In this document: in pieces, positions 18,569 through 27,233 of the stretch | Layout: every line of letters starts with the position of its first letter | How positions within the stretch are numbered: the stretch's first letter is position 1 | Made by a program: the position numbers and the translations under genes | The notes under the pieces: generated by a model | Seen by the model: the letters and a program-made list of their open reading frames with translations, nothing else | Database searches by the model: none | What the model was told of the DNA's origin: nothing | DNA from: an uncultured Campylobacter sp. | Lineage (GTDB): Bacteria; Campylobacterota; Campylobacteria; Campylobacterales; Campylobacteraceae | DNA: 64,000 nt | Direction: 5' to 3' | NCBI GenBank assembly: GCA_900539255.1 | Contig: UQBJ01000007.1 | Coordinates: forward strand, 1 to 64,000

Positions 18569-18574
18569 TATAAT
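18569..18574 (+). promoter_or_regulatory. sigma-70 -10 element upstream of the degenerate GGDEF gene
   Basis: A perfect TATAAT preceded by an AT-rich periodic stretch and no clear -35, the usual Campylobacter promoter form. It lies 40 bp before the following gene. Confidence 0.55.
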
Positions 18575-18614
18575 CACACAAATTTTTTGCTTTGAGCGAA
18601 AACGAAAGGCTTAT

Positions 18615-19604
18615 TTGAGTATGTTTGAGAGTGTTTTAGTTTCGTTAGTGCCTATTTCTTTGGTGTTTGAGCTGTGTGCTTTGGCGCTTAGCTTTTATTT
18701 AAAGGACAGCCGCATTTTTTTTATCGTGCTGTCAATGCTTTGCGCCCGCCTTACCTACTTGCTCGCCCCATTTTACCAAGCGCATTTGTTTGTGAGTTTG
18801 TTTTTGCCCCTTGTTTTCGTGCTTTTTGTGGTGCTAAAAAAAAGCGTTTTGGTTTTTGAGAAAAAAAGCCTAGTCAAGCTCGCTGTGCTTGTTTTTGTGG
18901 GGATTTTGGGATTTGTTTTGTGTAAAAGCACCGATTTTAACGCAAGTATGAGCGAAAAATTTTTCGACATAGCCTTTTTTACGCCCATCAGTCAAGTGAG
19001 TTTTGTGTTTTTGGTAGCAGAATTTGCCTTTTTGCTTTTTTGGGGCGCGTTTAAGGGCGAACTGCATTTTGGCGTGGCTTTTGGGTTGAGTTTTTTGCAG
19101 TTTTGCTTTGAGAGTGCGCAAAAAGTGGGATTTTTTGAATTTGGGGCTTTGTTTTTCGTGCTTTATCTTGTGTATCACACTTACAAAAGCCTGTATTTTG
19201 ATACTTTCACAAAGTTACCTAACCAAAAAGCCCTAAAACGCAAGCTCTTGGGATTTACGAGCTGCTATCTTGGGGCTTTGCGCGTGAGTGGTTTTGAGCA
19301 TTTAGAGCCAAAGGATGAGAAAATTTTGTTTAAAAAAATCGGCAAAATTCTGCGAAAACAAGCTAAAAATGTCAAGGTTTTTCGCGTAGATGATGATTTT
19401 ATTTTTGTCTTTGAAAAGCTCGATGAGAGCGTGGCTAGGGAGTTTTTACGCGCGCTTAAAAATGGCTTTGAAAATACAAATTCTTGGCTTAAAAACAAGG
19501 CATTAAGCCTTAAAATCGCTAGTGCTTTGATAGAAAGTAAGGAAAAATTTGATGAGAATTTAAACGCCATAAAAGAAGCCCTAGCCCCGATAAAAAGGGT
19601 TTAA
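18615..19604 (+). CDS. membrane protein with degenerate GGDEF domain
   Basis: A 329-residue protein. Residues 1-190 contain about six or seven hydrophobic helices; residues 195-329 align in pattern with a GGDEF domain. The entry motif is there as FTKLPNQKALKRKL (compare LTGLPNRRAL), but the signature that should read GGDEF is RVDDDFIFVF near residues 256-265. Diguanylate cyclase activity is therefore unlikely; it could be a nucleotide-binding or signalling-only relic. TTG start with AAAGG six bases upstream; an ATG two codons later (18621) is possible. Confidence 0.7.
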   Translation: MSMFESVLVSLVPISLVFELCALALSFYLKDSRIFFIVLSMLCARLTYLLAPFYQAHLFVSLFLPLVFVLFVVLKKSVLVFEKKSLVKLAVLVFVGILGFVLCKSTDFNASMSEKFFDIAFFTPISQVSFVFLVAEFAFLLFWGAFKGELHFGVAFGLSFLQFCFESAQKVGFFEFGALFFVLYLVYHTYKSLYFDTFTKLPNQKALKRKLLGFTSCYLGALRVSGFEHLEPKDEKILFKKIGKILRKQAKNVKVFRVDDDFIFVFEKLDESVAREFLRALKNGFENTNSWLKNKALSLKIASALIESKEKFDENLNAIKEALAPIKRV

Positions 19605-19636
19605 AATGTGTAAATTTGAAACTCTGCCCTAAAAAA

Positions 19637-19663
19637 TCGCTAAAAAATTTAAGATTTTAGCGA
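19637..19663. terminator. 9-bp stem-loop, terminator-like on either strand
   Basis: TCGCTAAAA (19637-19645) pairs with TTTTAGCGA (19655-19663) around a 9-base loop. A run of six Ts follows on the minus strand, and A/T flanks on the plus strand suit termination after the gene ending at 19604. Confidence 0.45.
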
Positions 19664-19747
19664 AAAAGGGCGAATTTTGGAGTAAAATTCAACGAAAAAG
19701 CATTTCACACGACAAATGCCGCAAAAGCAGGCAAAAAGGGAGCGCAA

Positions 19748-20080
19748 ATGAACACTTACAAGGTAAAATACGCTGCGGGTTTTGGGCATAACACGCAAAA
19801 CCACAAGGGCTTTGGACCCACGATTTACATAGAAGAAAGCGTGGAGTATAAGAGCGACAAGGACTATTTTGACTATGTGGATTTTTACAAAGCCCACTCA
19901 AAGCCCGATGACACCTACTTTCACATATCGTGGCTCGAAGACAGACCCCTAAGCGAGCGCGAAATCGCCAGCCGCAACGCTTACAGAGTGCTGCGAGACG
20001 AGTGCTGCGAAAAGGCGAAAAAAGAATTCATCAAAAACAAAGAGCCAGAAGCCGAGCATCACCCAACGCACGGGGATTGA
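19748..20080 (+). CDS. hypothetical protein
   Basis: A 110-residue soluble, acidic and aromatic protein (many Tyr, Phe, Asp, His) with no recognised domain and no signal peptide. The C-terminal third is strongly charged (ECCEKAKKEFIKNKEPE) and ends in a short histidine-rich tail. AAAGGGAG precedes the ATG at good spacing, and strong hairpins follow, so the unit looks like a complete single-gene transcript. Confidence 0.6.
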   Translation: MNTYKVKYAAGFGHNTQNHKGFGPTIYIEESVEYKSDKDYFDYVDFYKAHSKPDDTYFHISWLEDRPLSEREIASRNAYRVLRDECCEKAKKEFIKNKEPEAEHHPTHGD

Positions 20081-20136
20081 GCGCGAATTTGACTTTGTAA
20101 AGCAAGGGCGCAAGTTTTGTGCTTGTGCTTTTTAAG

Positions 20137-20175
20137 TTTAAAAATTTCAAAGCGCAAAGCCTTGAAATTTTTAAA
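20137..20175. terminator. 14-bp perfect stem-loop
   Basis: TTTAAAAATTTCAA (20137-20150) pairs perfectly with 20162-20175 around an 11-base loop. It lies between two convergent genes and probably serves the plus-strand one. Confidence 0.55.
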
Positions 20176-20199
20176 TGGGTGGATTTAAATTCTACTGCA

Positions 20200-20236
20200 A
20201 AATCAAAGCGCAAAAGCCAAACTTACGCTTTGATTT
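20200..20236. terminator. 11-bp perfect stem-loop
   Basis: AAATCAAAGCG (20200-20210) pairs with CGCTTTGATTT (20226-20236). It is the second hairpin in the convergent spacer and may stop either transcript. Confidence 0.5.
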
Positions 20237-20321
20237 GAAAATCTGCTAACACTTGCTCAAAATGACAAAAAGTCAAATTCGTGCGCATTTGCAAGCGGTG
20301 TTAAACATTTGCTTGCACTTG

Positions 20322-21641
20322 CTAGCGCAAGAATTCAAGCACAAAAACCATAAGCGAGATAAGGCTCAAACTCAAAATGCCAAGGTTGAGCTTGTCCCAC
20401 TGCCTTGCAAAAAGGCGCATTAGCGCGTATGCGATAAAGCCAAAGGCAAAGCCTGTGGTGATGGAGTAGGTTAGGGGCATCATTATGATGATGAAAAAGC
20501 TTGCCACAGCCATCGCAGGGTCTTTAAAATCGATATTTGCCACTTCCATAAACATTAAAATCCCTACCATTACAAGCACAGGATAAATCGAGCTTGCTGG
20601 TATAGCCTTAAAAAAGGGCAGCAAAAAAAGACAAAGCCCAAAACACACCGCTACGACAAGGGCTGTAAGCCCTGTGCGCCCGCCGCTTTCCACGCCTGTG
20701 GAGCTTTCGACAAAGGCGGTTACGGTCGAAGTGCCTAAAAATCCGCCCACAGCCGAGCCTGTCGCATCGCTAATCAGCGTGCGCCCGAGCTTTTTCTCTC
20801 CGTCCTTACTCTCAAATATCCGCCCACGCGCTCCCACGCCCGTAATCGTCCCTATGCTGTCAAAAAGCTGCGTGATAAAAAAGGTTAAGATGATAGGAAT
20901 CATCGCTAAATTCAAGGCTGATGCAATGTCAAGTTTCAAAAAAATCGCCCCAAAGCCATCTTGCGTGTCAAAATTTGGCAGCGAAAACAACTCTTTTGGA
21001 AAAGCCGCTCCATCTATGCCAAACGCCCACGCTGTAATGGCTGAGAGTAGGATACCGATGATAAATGCGGCTTTGAGCCTTATCGCCCACAAAAACAAAA
21101 TCAAAACTAGGCTGAAAAGGCTAAACAGCACCTTGCCGCTCGTAATGTCGCCAAGCCCCACTAGCACGGAGTCGTTTCGCACCACTACGCCCATTTGCTG
21201 CAAGCCCAAAAAGGCGATGAAAGCCCCTATGCCAGCGCAAATAGCGTGCCTAAGGCTTGACGGAATGCTTTTGATAATCCAAAGCCTAAAATTCGTAAAA
21301 GCTAAAAGCAAAAAGATAAAGCCTGACACAAAGACAGCTCCAAGCGCACTTTGCCACGCAAGTCCCTTTGCCACGCACACGCCAAAGGTAAAGTAGGCGT
21401 TAAGTCCCATTCCTACGCTCATAGCCACAGGTGTGTTGGCGTAAAAGGCGTTAAATGCGGTTGTTATCATCGTGATGAGTGCTGTGGCTACGATGAGAGC
21501 GTCAAATGGCATACCTGCATTACTCATAATGCTCGCATTTACGGGGATAATGTAAATCATCGTTAAAAAAGTCGTAAGCCCAGCTACCAGCTCCGTGCGC
21601 ACGCAAGTGCCGTTTTCTTTGAGTTTGAAAGGATTCATCAT
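20322..21641 (-). CDS. NCS2-family purine permease (AdeQ/GhxP/PbuG type)
   Basis: A 439-residue inner-membrane transporter, a proton symporter for adenine, guanine or hypoxanthine by family. Visible signatures are the N-terminal TELVAGLTTFLTMIYI, the substrate-loop NTPVAMSVGMGLNAYF near residue 70, and FDSIGTITGVG and STGVESGGRTGLTAL in the second half. Which base it carries cannot be told by eye. Two ATGs in tandem (21641, 21638). It is isolated, with a 200-bp AT-rich leader upstream in which I see no riboswitch. Confidence 0.92.
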   Translation of the reverse strand: MMNPFKLKENGTCVRTELVAGLTTFLTMIYIIPVNASIMSNAGMPFDALIVATALITMITTAFNAFYANTPVAMSVGMGLNAYFTFGVCVAKGLAWQSALGAVFVSGFIFLLLAFTNFRLWIIKSIPSSLRHAICAGIGAFIAFLGLQQMGVVVRNDSVLVGLGDITSGKVLFSLFSLVLILFLWAIRLKAAFIIGILLSAITAWAFGIDGAAFPKELFSLPNFDTQDGFGAIFLKLDIASALNLAMIPIILTFFITQLFDSIGTITGVGARGRIFESKDGEKKLGRTLISDATGSAVGGFLGTSTVTAFVESSTGVESGGRTGLTALVVAVCFGLCLFLLPFFKAIPASSIYPVLVMVGILMFMEVANIDFKDPAMAVASFFIIIMMPLTYSITTGFAFGFIAYALMRLFARQWDKLNLGILSLSLISLMVFVLEFLR

Positions 21642-21841
21642 CTTGCTTTCTTGTGGAATTTAATGAGCGAATTTTGACATAAATTCTTTTAAATTTGGCT
21701 TAAATAAAACGAAATTTAAGCTATAAATTTAAATTTGACAAATTTCATTCAACCTCACACAAGCAAGTAAATTTAAGTTAAAATATATAATTTTAGCCCT
21801 TTGAATTTTTTAGCAAAATGCGCTTTTTGTTTTTAAGCATT

Positions 21842-22705
21842 TTACTTTAAAAGCCTTGTTTTTAGGCTTTGCAAGGCTTCATCGCCACAAATTTGCACTC
21901 TTTTGAATTTTTTATTAAAGGTGCGTTGGCGTTTGGCAAGCTGCATAGTGTGCGTGTTGATGAGAGTGGCAAGCTCGGCGTGCGTGATTTTACCAGCTAA
22001 AAAGTCCTTGCACTCTTTTAAACCTATGGAATTTAAGGGCTTTAAGCTCTCATCAAATTTAGCAAACAAGGTGCGCGCTTCATCGACAAGCCCCATTTTA
22101 AGCATATTTTGCGTGCGAAATTCCACTTTTTGCCTTAAATTTTCTTTATCCACGACAAGTTCAAAAATTTCAAGTTCTTTGATTAAAGGCTCTTGCAAGG
22201 AATTTTTTTGAAACTCACTTGGAATTTGCCCCGTGTTTTCGTAAATGCCAAGCCATTTTCGCAAGCGGTAGGTGTCATTTGGTGCGATTTTAGCGTTTTT
22301 GTCAAGCTCACTCATCAACGCAAAAATGGCATCATTACTCAAAGGTGTGGTGCTTTCAGACACATTTTGACTTAGCCCACTCATCAACGCTCTTAAATAA
22401 AAGCTCGTTCCGCCCACGATGATAAGGGCTTTATCAAGCTCAAAAGCCCGTTTTTTCGCCCTTTTATACTCATCAAAAAAAAGCGCGACATTAAATTTGT
22501 CCGCCACGCTTAATAAATTCACGCCAAAATGCTCCACTCTTTCAAGTGCTGTTTTATCGGGCTTTGCTGAGGCTATGTTTATCTCTTTATACACGCACAG
22601 GCTATCAAGGCTTAAAATAATGGCTTCAAACTCGCTTGCAAGGGCATTTGCTAGCTCACTTTTGCCACTTGCCGTTGTGCCAATCAGCGCAAATTCAAAA
22701 AACAT
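21842..22705 (-). CDS. miaA: tRNA dimethylallyltransferase MiaA
   Basis: Transfers dimethylallyl to adenosine-37 of tRNAs reading UNN codons. The 287-residue protein has the P-loop GTTASGKS (residues 9-16), the family LSLDSLCVYKEINIASAKP stretch and GGTSFYLRALMSGL, and a C-terminal QLAKRQRTFNKKF segment that contacts tRNA. The usual DSxQVY motif reads DSLCVY here. It is divergent from the prenyltransferase gene, as I recall for C. jejuni Cj0166/Cj0164c. Confidence 0.95.
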   Translation of the reverse strand: MFFEFALIGTTASGKSELANALASEFEAIILSLDSLCVYKEINIASAKPDKTALERVEHFGVNLLSVADKFNVALFFDEYKRAKKRAFELDKALIIVGGTSFYLRALMSGLSQNVSESTTPLSNDAIFALMSELDKNAKIAPNDTYRLRKWLGIYENTGQIPSEFQKNSLQEPLIKELEIFELVVDKENLRQKVEFRTQNMLKMGLVDEARTLFAKFDESLKPLNSIGLKECKDFLAGKITHAELATLINTHTMQLAKRQRTFNKKFKRVQICGDEALQSLKTRLLK

Positions 22706-22776
22706 TTTGCAAAACTTTCCTTAAATTCATAAAATTTGAGTAAAATCATAGCAAAAATTTACGCACAAAGGTAAAA

Positions 22777-23667
22777 ATGAACGCCCTAATCGCTAAATTT
22801 AAGGACATTTTGGATTTAATCGTCTTTAAACACTCGGTTTTTGCTCTGCCTTTTTTGTTTAGCTCTATGCTTGTGGGCTATAAAGTCGCTGCTGATACGG
22901 GCTTTGACGGCACACCTACCCTTTTAAAGGCTGTTATTTTAGGCATTATCGCTGCTGTGAGTGCGAGAAATTTCGCTATGGCGGTAAATCGCTTGATGGA
23001 CGAGGACATAGACAAAGACAATCCGCGTTGTGCAAGCCGTCCAAATATCAGCGGGCGCATAGGACGCGGCTTTGTGCTTGGTTTTATCATTGTAAATGCC
23101 CTTATTTTCGTGGCTGTTTGTTATTTTATCAACGCTCTTGCCTTTAAACTCAGCTTTTTCGTGCTGTTTGTGCTGGCTTTTTATTCAGCTTTTAAGCGTT
23201 TTTCAGCCCTAGCTCACCTTGTGCTTGGCTTTTGTTTAGGGCTTGCGCCCATTGCTGCGAGTGTGCTGATTTTAGATGAAATTCACATTTATAGCGTTAT
23301 TTTGTGTCTTGGCGTTATGTTTTGGACGGCTGGTTTTGACTTGCTTTATGCCTTGCAAGATATGGAGTATGACAAAAAGGCTGGACTACACTCAATCCCT
23401 GCGAAATTTGGCAAAAACGCGACTTTTTTTATTTCAGCGCTTTTTCACTGCTTGGCTGTGGTGTTTTGGCTGCTTTTTGCAAGCGTGGCAAAGCTTGGTT
23501 TTATCGCTTATGCGGGCATTTTGATAAGCGGGGTGATTTTGTTTTTTGAACATAAAATCGTGCGGGGCAATTTTGCTAAAATCGACAAGGCGTTTTTTAC
23601 TTTAAATGGGTATTTAAGCATAGTTTTTTTTATTTTTATCTTGCTTGATTTTTGGGTGGGACGATGA
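22777..23667 (+). CDS. mqnP: UbiA-family prenyltransferase, probably MqnP of the futalosine menaquinone pathway
   Basis: A 296-residue membrane enzyme with the first Asp-rich motif in NRLMDEDIDKDNPR (near residue 70) and the second in ALQDMEYDKKAGLHS (near residue 193), as in UbiA aromatic prenyltransferases. Campylobacter makes menaquinone through futalosine, where this family (MqnP) prenylates the dihydroxynaphthoate intermediate; the name is assigned on that basis. It is first in a tight operon: its TGA overlaps the next ATG (ATGA). Confidence 0.88.
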   Translation: MNALIAKFKDILDLIVFKHSVFALPFLFSSMLVGYKVAADTGFDGTPTLLKAVILGIIAAVSARNFAMAVNRLMDEDIDKDNPRCASRPNISGRIGRGFVLGFIIVNALIFVAVCYFINALAFKLSFFVLFVLAFYSAFKRFSALAHLVLGFCLGLAPIAASVLILDEIHIYSVILCLGVMFWTAGFDLLYALQDMEYDKKAGLHSIPAKFGKNATFFISALFHCLAVVFWLLFASVAKLGFIAYAGILISGVILFFEHKIVRGNFAKIDKAFFTLNGYLSIVFFIFILLDFWVGR

Positions 23668-24155
23668 AATTTTTTGACACAGCATTAAAGATTGAATTTG
23701 AGCTTTGTGAGGGCGAAAATGCGAGTTTTTTAAATGATTTTAATCAAAGTGCGCAAAATGCCCTTTTGGCGCGTTTTAAAAAGCTTGCGGCAAAGGTTGA
23801 TTTCAGCGAGGGCGAGGCGCTTTTGTATCAAATGCTTTTGAGTATAAAAGAGGATTTAGCCCGCCTTGATGATAAAATTTCGCACAAAAATTCAGCCCTT
23901 GTGCTACAAAATGAAAGTGTGCTTTGTGGCGTGGGCTTTGAGGGCATTAAATTTAGCGAAAATGTTTTAGAAAATGAGGCTTTATACTATGGTAGAGTCG
24001 AGCTTCATCATCAAACAATGCGCTTTTTTTTCAAGGCATTAAATCAAAACGAAGCGATGATAGAGCGGATAAAAAAAGACGACAAAACCGCCTTTGATGC
24101 CTTTGTGGTTGAGATTCAAAGGCAAAACATTTTGAAAGGAAAAAACAATGAGTGA
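23664..24155 (+). CDS. conserved hypothetical protein (Cj0163c-like position)
   Basis: A 163-residue soluble, helical protein without a recognisable motif. The ATG at 23664 overlaps the prenyltransferase stop; the upstream TTG at 23652 is less likely. Its own stop overlaps the next start by 8 bp (ATGAGTGA). Conserved order with miaA, ubiA and moaA in C. jejuni suggests a housekeeping role, but I cannot infer one. Confidence 0.75.
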   Translation: MKFFDTALKIEFELCEGENASFLNDFNQSAQNALLARFKKLAAKVDFSEGEALLYQMLLSIKEDLARLDDKISHKNSALVLQNESVLCGVGFEGIKFSENVLENEALYYGRVELHHQTMRFFFKALNQNEAMIERIKKDDKTAFDAFVVEIQRQNILKGKNNE

Positions 24156-24651
24156 GGAACTACTTTACGCGATTTGCACCTTTATTTTGCTTGTCGCAAC
24201 CATAGCGTATTTTTTCATCAAAGACAAAGAAAATGCGGCTAAAATTCACAAGCTCGAACGCGCTGTGGAGGAGCTTAACAAGGACTTGCACTATTTGCAC
24301 AAAGAGTTAAGTCAAAAGCCAGAACAGGCTGAATTTAACATAAATGAGCTAAAAGATGAGATAAAATTTTCGCTTGACAGAGAAATCAATCTCAAAATAA
24401 TGCCGATTTTAAAGAGCTTGCAAGGCTTTGAAAATGTCATTGAGAGCTTTCAAAACGAGCAGGAAAATCGCTTGTCAAATTTAGAACAAAAGGCGCAAAA
24501 TATGAGCAAGCTAAGCCCTGATTTTACGAACGATGAGCAAAAAATCACCGAGCTTTTTCATCAAGGAAAAAGTGTCGAGCAAATCGCCAAAGATTTACGC
24601 ATTTCAACGGGCAATGTTGAATTTACGCTTAAAATGAAAGAGCTTTTGTAA
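24148..24651 (+). CDS. membrane-anchored coiled-coil protein with C-terminal HTH-like segment
   Basis: A 167-residue protein with three visible parts: one membrane helix (residues 5-24), a charged heptad-like coiled coil (about 30-125), and a short helix-turn-helix-like end (KSVEQIAKDLRISTGNVEF, near 145-163). This resembles a DUF6115-type architecture found in Campylobacterota. Could tether a nucleic acid or protein to the membrane; not known. Fully embedded between the two neighbours, ending one base before the moaA ATG. Confidence 0.75.
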   Translation: MSEELLYAICTFILLVATIAYFFIKDKENAAKIHKLERAVEELNKDLHYLHKELSQKPEQAEFNINELKDEIKFSLDREINLKIMPILKSLQGFENVIESFQNEQENRLSNLEQKAQNMSKLSPDFTNDEQKITELFHQGKSVEQIAKDLRISTGNVEFTLKMKELL

Positions 24652-25623
24652 ATGCTGCAAGATAGCTACGGACGGGTGATTGACTACTTGCGAATTTCGC
24701 TTACTCAAAGGTGCAATTTTCGCTGTTTATATTGTATGCCAAAAGTGCCTTTTGACTACGCCCCAGATGAGAAGTTGCTGAGCTTTGATGAGCTTTTTTT
24801 GTTTGTCAAACTTGCCATTGATGAGGGCGTGAAAAAAATCCGCCTAACAGGCGGCGAACCGCTGCTGCGTGAGAATTTAAGCGAGTTTATCAAAATGATA
24901 AAAGATTATGCGCCGCATATTGATTTAGCCCTTACCACAAACGGCTTTTTGTTAAAAAATTTAGCCCAAAAGCTCAAAAACGCTGGACTTTGTCGCATAA
25001 ACATTTCCCTTGACACGCTAAATCCGCAAAAAGCTAAAAAAATCGCCCAAAAAGAAGTGCTAAACGAAGTGCTTGCGGGCATTGATGAGGCGATGAAATG
25101 TGGCTTAAAGATTAAGCTAAATTGCGTGGCTTTAAAGGGCTTAAATGATGATGAGTTGTGCGATTTGCTTGAATTTGCAAAAAGCAAAAATATCCAAATC
25201 CGCTTTATAGAATTTATGGAAAATCACCACGCTTACGGACAGCTTAAAGGGCTAAACCGCAGTGAAATTTTGCAAATTTTAAGCCAAAAATTTAGCTTTT
25301 TAGACGCCACTAAAAGCCCGCACTCGCCGAGCAAACTTTACCGCCTTGATGATGGGTATTTTTTTGGGATTATCGACCCGCACAGCAGTGAGTTTTGCCA
25401 AAGCTGCAACCGCATAAGGCTCAGTGCTGAGGGCTTGCTGATACCTTGCCTTTACTATGATGAGGCTTTAAGCGTCCAAAAAGCCGTGCGAAATGGCGAC
25501 ATAAAGGGCGCTTTAAAGGTGCTAAAAAAGGTGCTTCAAAACAAGCCCGAAAAAAACAAATGGAGCGAGGCGATGCAAAAAGATGACATTTCTGCAAGAG
25601 CCTTTTACCAAACGGGCGGATAA
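24652..25623 (+). CDS. moaA: GTP 3',8-cyclase MoaA
   Basis: Radical-SAM enzyme performing the first step of molybdopterin synthesis from GTP. The 323-residue product has the N-terminal cluster motif RCNFRCLYCMP (CxxxCxxC, residues 21-28), the GGEP motif near 66, and the C-terminal second cluster with FCQSCNRIRLS followed by a third Cys in LLIPCLY. The C-terminal GG needed for activity is present (YQTGG). The ATG directly abuts the preceding stop. Confidence 0.96.
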   Translation: MLQDSYGRVIDYLRISLTQRCNFRCLYCMPKVPFDYAPDEKLLSFDELFLFVKLAIDEGVKKIRLTGGEPLLRENLSEFIKMIKDYAPHIDLALTTNGFLLKNLAQKLKNAGLCRINISLDTLNPQKAKKIAQKEVLNEVLAGIDEAMKCGLKIKLNCVALKGLNDDELCDLLEFAKSKNIQIRFIEFMENHHAYGQLKGLNRSEILQILSQKFSFLDATKSPHSPSKLYRLDDGYFFGIIDPHSSEFCQSCNRIRLSAEGLLIPCLYYDEALSVQKAVRNGDIKGALKVLKKVLQNKPEKNKWSEAMQKDDISARAFYQTGG

Positions 25624-25768
25624 GGGTTTGCGGTAAATTTTGCTTAAAATTCACGCGAAATTTATGCGTTTTTAAAAAAAGCACTTAAAAATTTAAGTTT
25701 AAAACACAACAAAACGCTGAAAATTTAAATTTATTTTAAATTTAGGGCAAAATTTGAAAAAATTTAGC

Positions 25769-25774
25769 TATAAT
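25769..25774 (+). promoter_or_regulatory. -10 element ahead of tRNA-Leu
   Basis: A perfect TATAAT in an AT-rich stretch, 88 bp before the tRNA. No consensus -35 at proper spacing. Confidence 0.45.
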
Positions 25775-25862
25775 TGTGAGTTCAAAATTCGCCAAAGAAA
25801 ATTTGGAACACTTTTTGCTTGATACACATTACCCACTTAAAAATGGGTTTTGAAAGAGCAAA

Positions 25863-25949
25863 GCCCAAGTGGTGGAACTGGTAGACGCGCTAGACTCAAA
25901 ATCTAGTAAGGGCAACCTTGTGTCGGTTCGATTCCGACCTTGGGCACCA
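25863..25949 (+). tRNA. tRNA-Leu (CAA)
   Basis: 87 bases with encoded CCA. Acceptor GCCCAAG pairs with CTTGGGC. Anticodon stem CTAGA/TCTAG encloses the loop CTCAAAA, giving anticodon CAA. The extra-long variable arm (AAGGGCAACCTTG region) is as expected for a class II tRNA. The TRIC-channel gene starts 20 bp further on. Confidence 0.96.
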
Positions 25950-25968
25950 TTTATTACAAGGAAAGTCT

Positions 25969-26589
25969 ATGCTCTTAACCATACTTTATATCGTAGGAAT
26001 TTCCTCAGAAGGTATGACGGGGGCGATTGCAGCAGGAAGGCATAAAATGGATTTATTTGGCGTGATTTTCATCGCTTTGGTAACAGCCATCGGCGGTGGG
26101 TCGATACGAGATATCTTACTTGAACATCATCCTTTGACTTGGGTAGCACACCCTGAGTATGTCGTGCTGATTTGCGTTTGCGCCTTGCTTACTACAAAAA
26201 TCCCTGCCGTAGTTTTAAAACACGAAAGTTTGTTTTTAACGCTTGATGCGATAGGCTTGGTGGTGTTTAGCATTTTAGGCGCTATAATCGCCATCGAAAA
26301 AGAGCTAGGCTTTGTCATCGCTGTGAGTGCGGCTGTGATTACGGGCGTGTTTGGTGGAATTTTGCGCGATATTTTGTGCGCTCGCATTCCGCTTGTCTTT
26401 CAAAAAGAAATTTATGCTGGCGTGTCCATCATCGCTGGGGCTTTGTATTATGCTTTGATTGAATTTTTGGGCTTTGGCGAGCTTTTAAGCACGCTTATCA
26501 CTTTGACACTTGGCGTGGGAATGAGGCTTTTAGCCATTCATTATGAGTGGAGTTTGCCTATTTTCAGCATAGAAGAGAGTTCAAAATGA
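25969..26589 (+). CDS. trimeric intracellular cation channel (TRIC/YadS) family protein
   Basis: A 206-residue inner-membrane protein with about seven helices formed by two repeats, each with a glycine-rich GG-RDIL motif (GGGSIRDILL near residue 44 and GGILRDILC near 130). This is the UPF0126/TRIC family; bacterial members conduct K+ or similar cations as trimers. The ATG at 25969 has AAGGAAAG upstream. Starts further upstream would run through the tRNA and are rejected. Confidence 0.9.
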   Translation: MLLTILYIVGISSEGMTGAIAAGRHKMDLFGVIFIALVTAIGGGSIRDILLEHHPLTWVAHPEYVVLICVCALLTTKIPAVVLKHESLFLTLDAIGLVVFSILGAIIAIEKELGFVIAVSAAVITGVFGGILRDILCARIPLVFQKEIYAGVSIIAGALYYALIEFLGFGELLSTLITLTLGVGMRLLAIHYEWSLPIFSIEESSK

Positions 26590-26624
26590 AATCAGCAGCG
26601 AAAATTCAAGGTGGAGCGTAGGAT

Positions 26625-26969
26625 ATGCACTATATATTACTGACTATAACAATGCTTGTAATGTTTTACATACTCTCATCACAGGATACACAGCCTATGG
26701 GCGTGGTGCGCATCAAAAAGCGTTACCATAAAAACGATATGATAAAAGAAGAAATTCCTTACAACGCCAAAGGCAAGATACACGGCATTTATCGCTACTG
26801 GCACAACAATGGCTATTTGGAGGTTAAAGCCGTTTTTCAAAACGGCACGCTTAACGGACTATGCCAAAAATTCGACCACAGAGGCAGGTTGGTTAAAGAA
26901 ATCATCTACAAAAACGGCGTTGTCGCCAAAGAAAAGGTGTATCCAAATCCTGCTTTGGTGTATAGTTGA
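26625..26969 (+). CDS. YwqK/MORN-like repeat protein with N-terminal anchor
   Basis: A 114-residue protein with a hydrophobic N-terminus (about 1-18) then two or three short MORN/YwqK-type repeats: GKIHGIYRYWHNNGYLEVKA, GTLNGLCQKFDHRGRLVKE and KNGVVAKEKVY. YwqK-type domains are annotated as antitoxins in some toxin pairs, but no toxin is adjacent, so that role is not supported here. Located 35 bp after the TRIC gene. Confidence 0.75.
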   Translation: MHYILLTITMLVMFYILSSQDTQPMGVVRIKKRYHKNDMIKEEIPYNAKGKIHGIYRYWHNNGYLEVKAVFQNGTLNGLCQKFDHRGRLVKEIIYKNGVVAKEKVYPNPALVYS

Positions 26970-27183
26970 GCCTTGTTTTGAGCAAATTTAGGCTAAATTG
27001 AGCAAGCACAAGTTGAGCGTAAATTTAATCGCTTTTGTTTAAAAAAGCGTTGAATTTGCGCCCTTGTTTTTTGTAAATTTTTTGCAAAAAAGCCTTTTAA
27101 ATTTTTTGATACAAGCAAAAAAGCCCTTGAAAAAAGTTTTTAGCAAGGACGGGCAAAAAATTTGCAAAAATTTAAAAATTTCC

Positions 27184-27212
27184 TTGACAAGATAACTCTT
27201 TTTAGTTATAAT
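27184..27212 (+). promoter_or_regulatory. perfect consensus sigma-70 promoter of the tRNA-tuf operon
   Basis: TTGACA at 27184-27189 and TATAAT at 27207-27212 with exactly 17 bases between them. The first tRNA begins 22 bp after the -10, so the transcript would start just before it. A full -35 consensus is rare in Campylobacter and suggests very high expression. Confidence 0.92.
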
Positions 27213-27233
27213 CATTGTTTTTGTTTTGTAAGT

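Noticed and set aside
21642..21841. Purine riboswitch upstream of the NCS2 permease
   Set aside because: The leader is AT-rich low-complexity sequence; no conserved purine-aptamer loops seen.
25918..25968. Longer start for the TRIC channel gene
   Set aside because: Those codons lie in tRNA-Leu; the ATG at 25969 has a proper Shine-Dalgarno.
26625..26969. Toxin-antitoxin pair with the YwqK-like protein as antitoxin
   Set aside because: No candidate toxin is adjacent; the neighbour is a TRIC channel gene.
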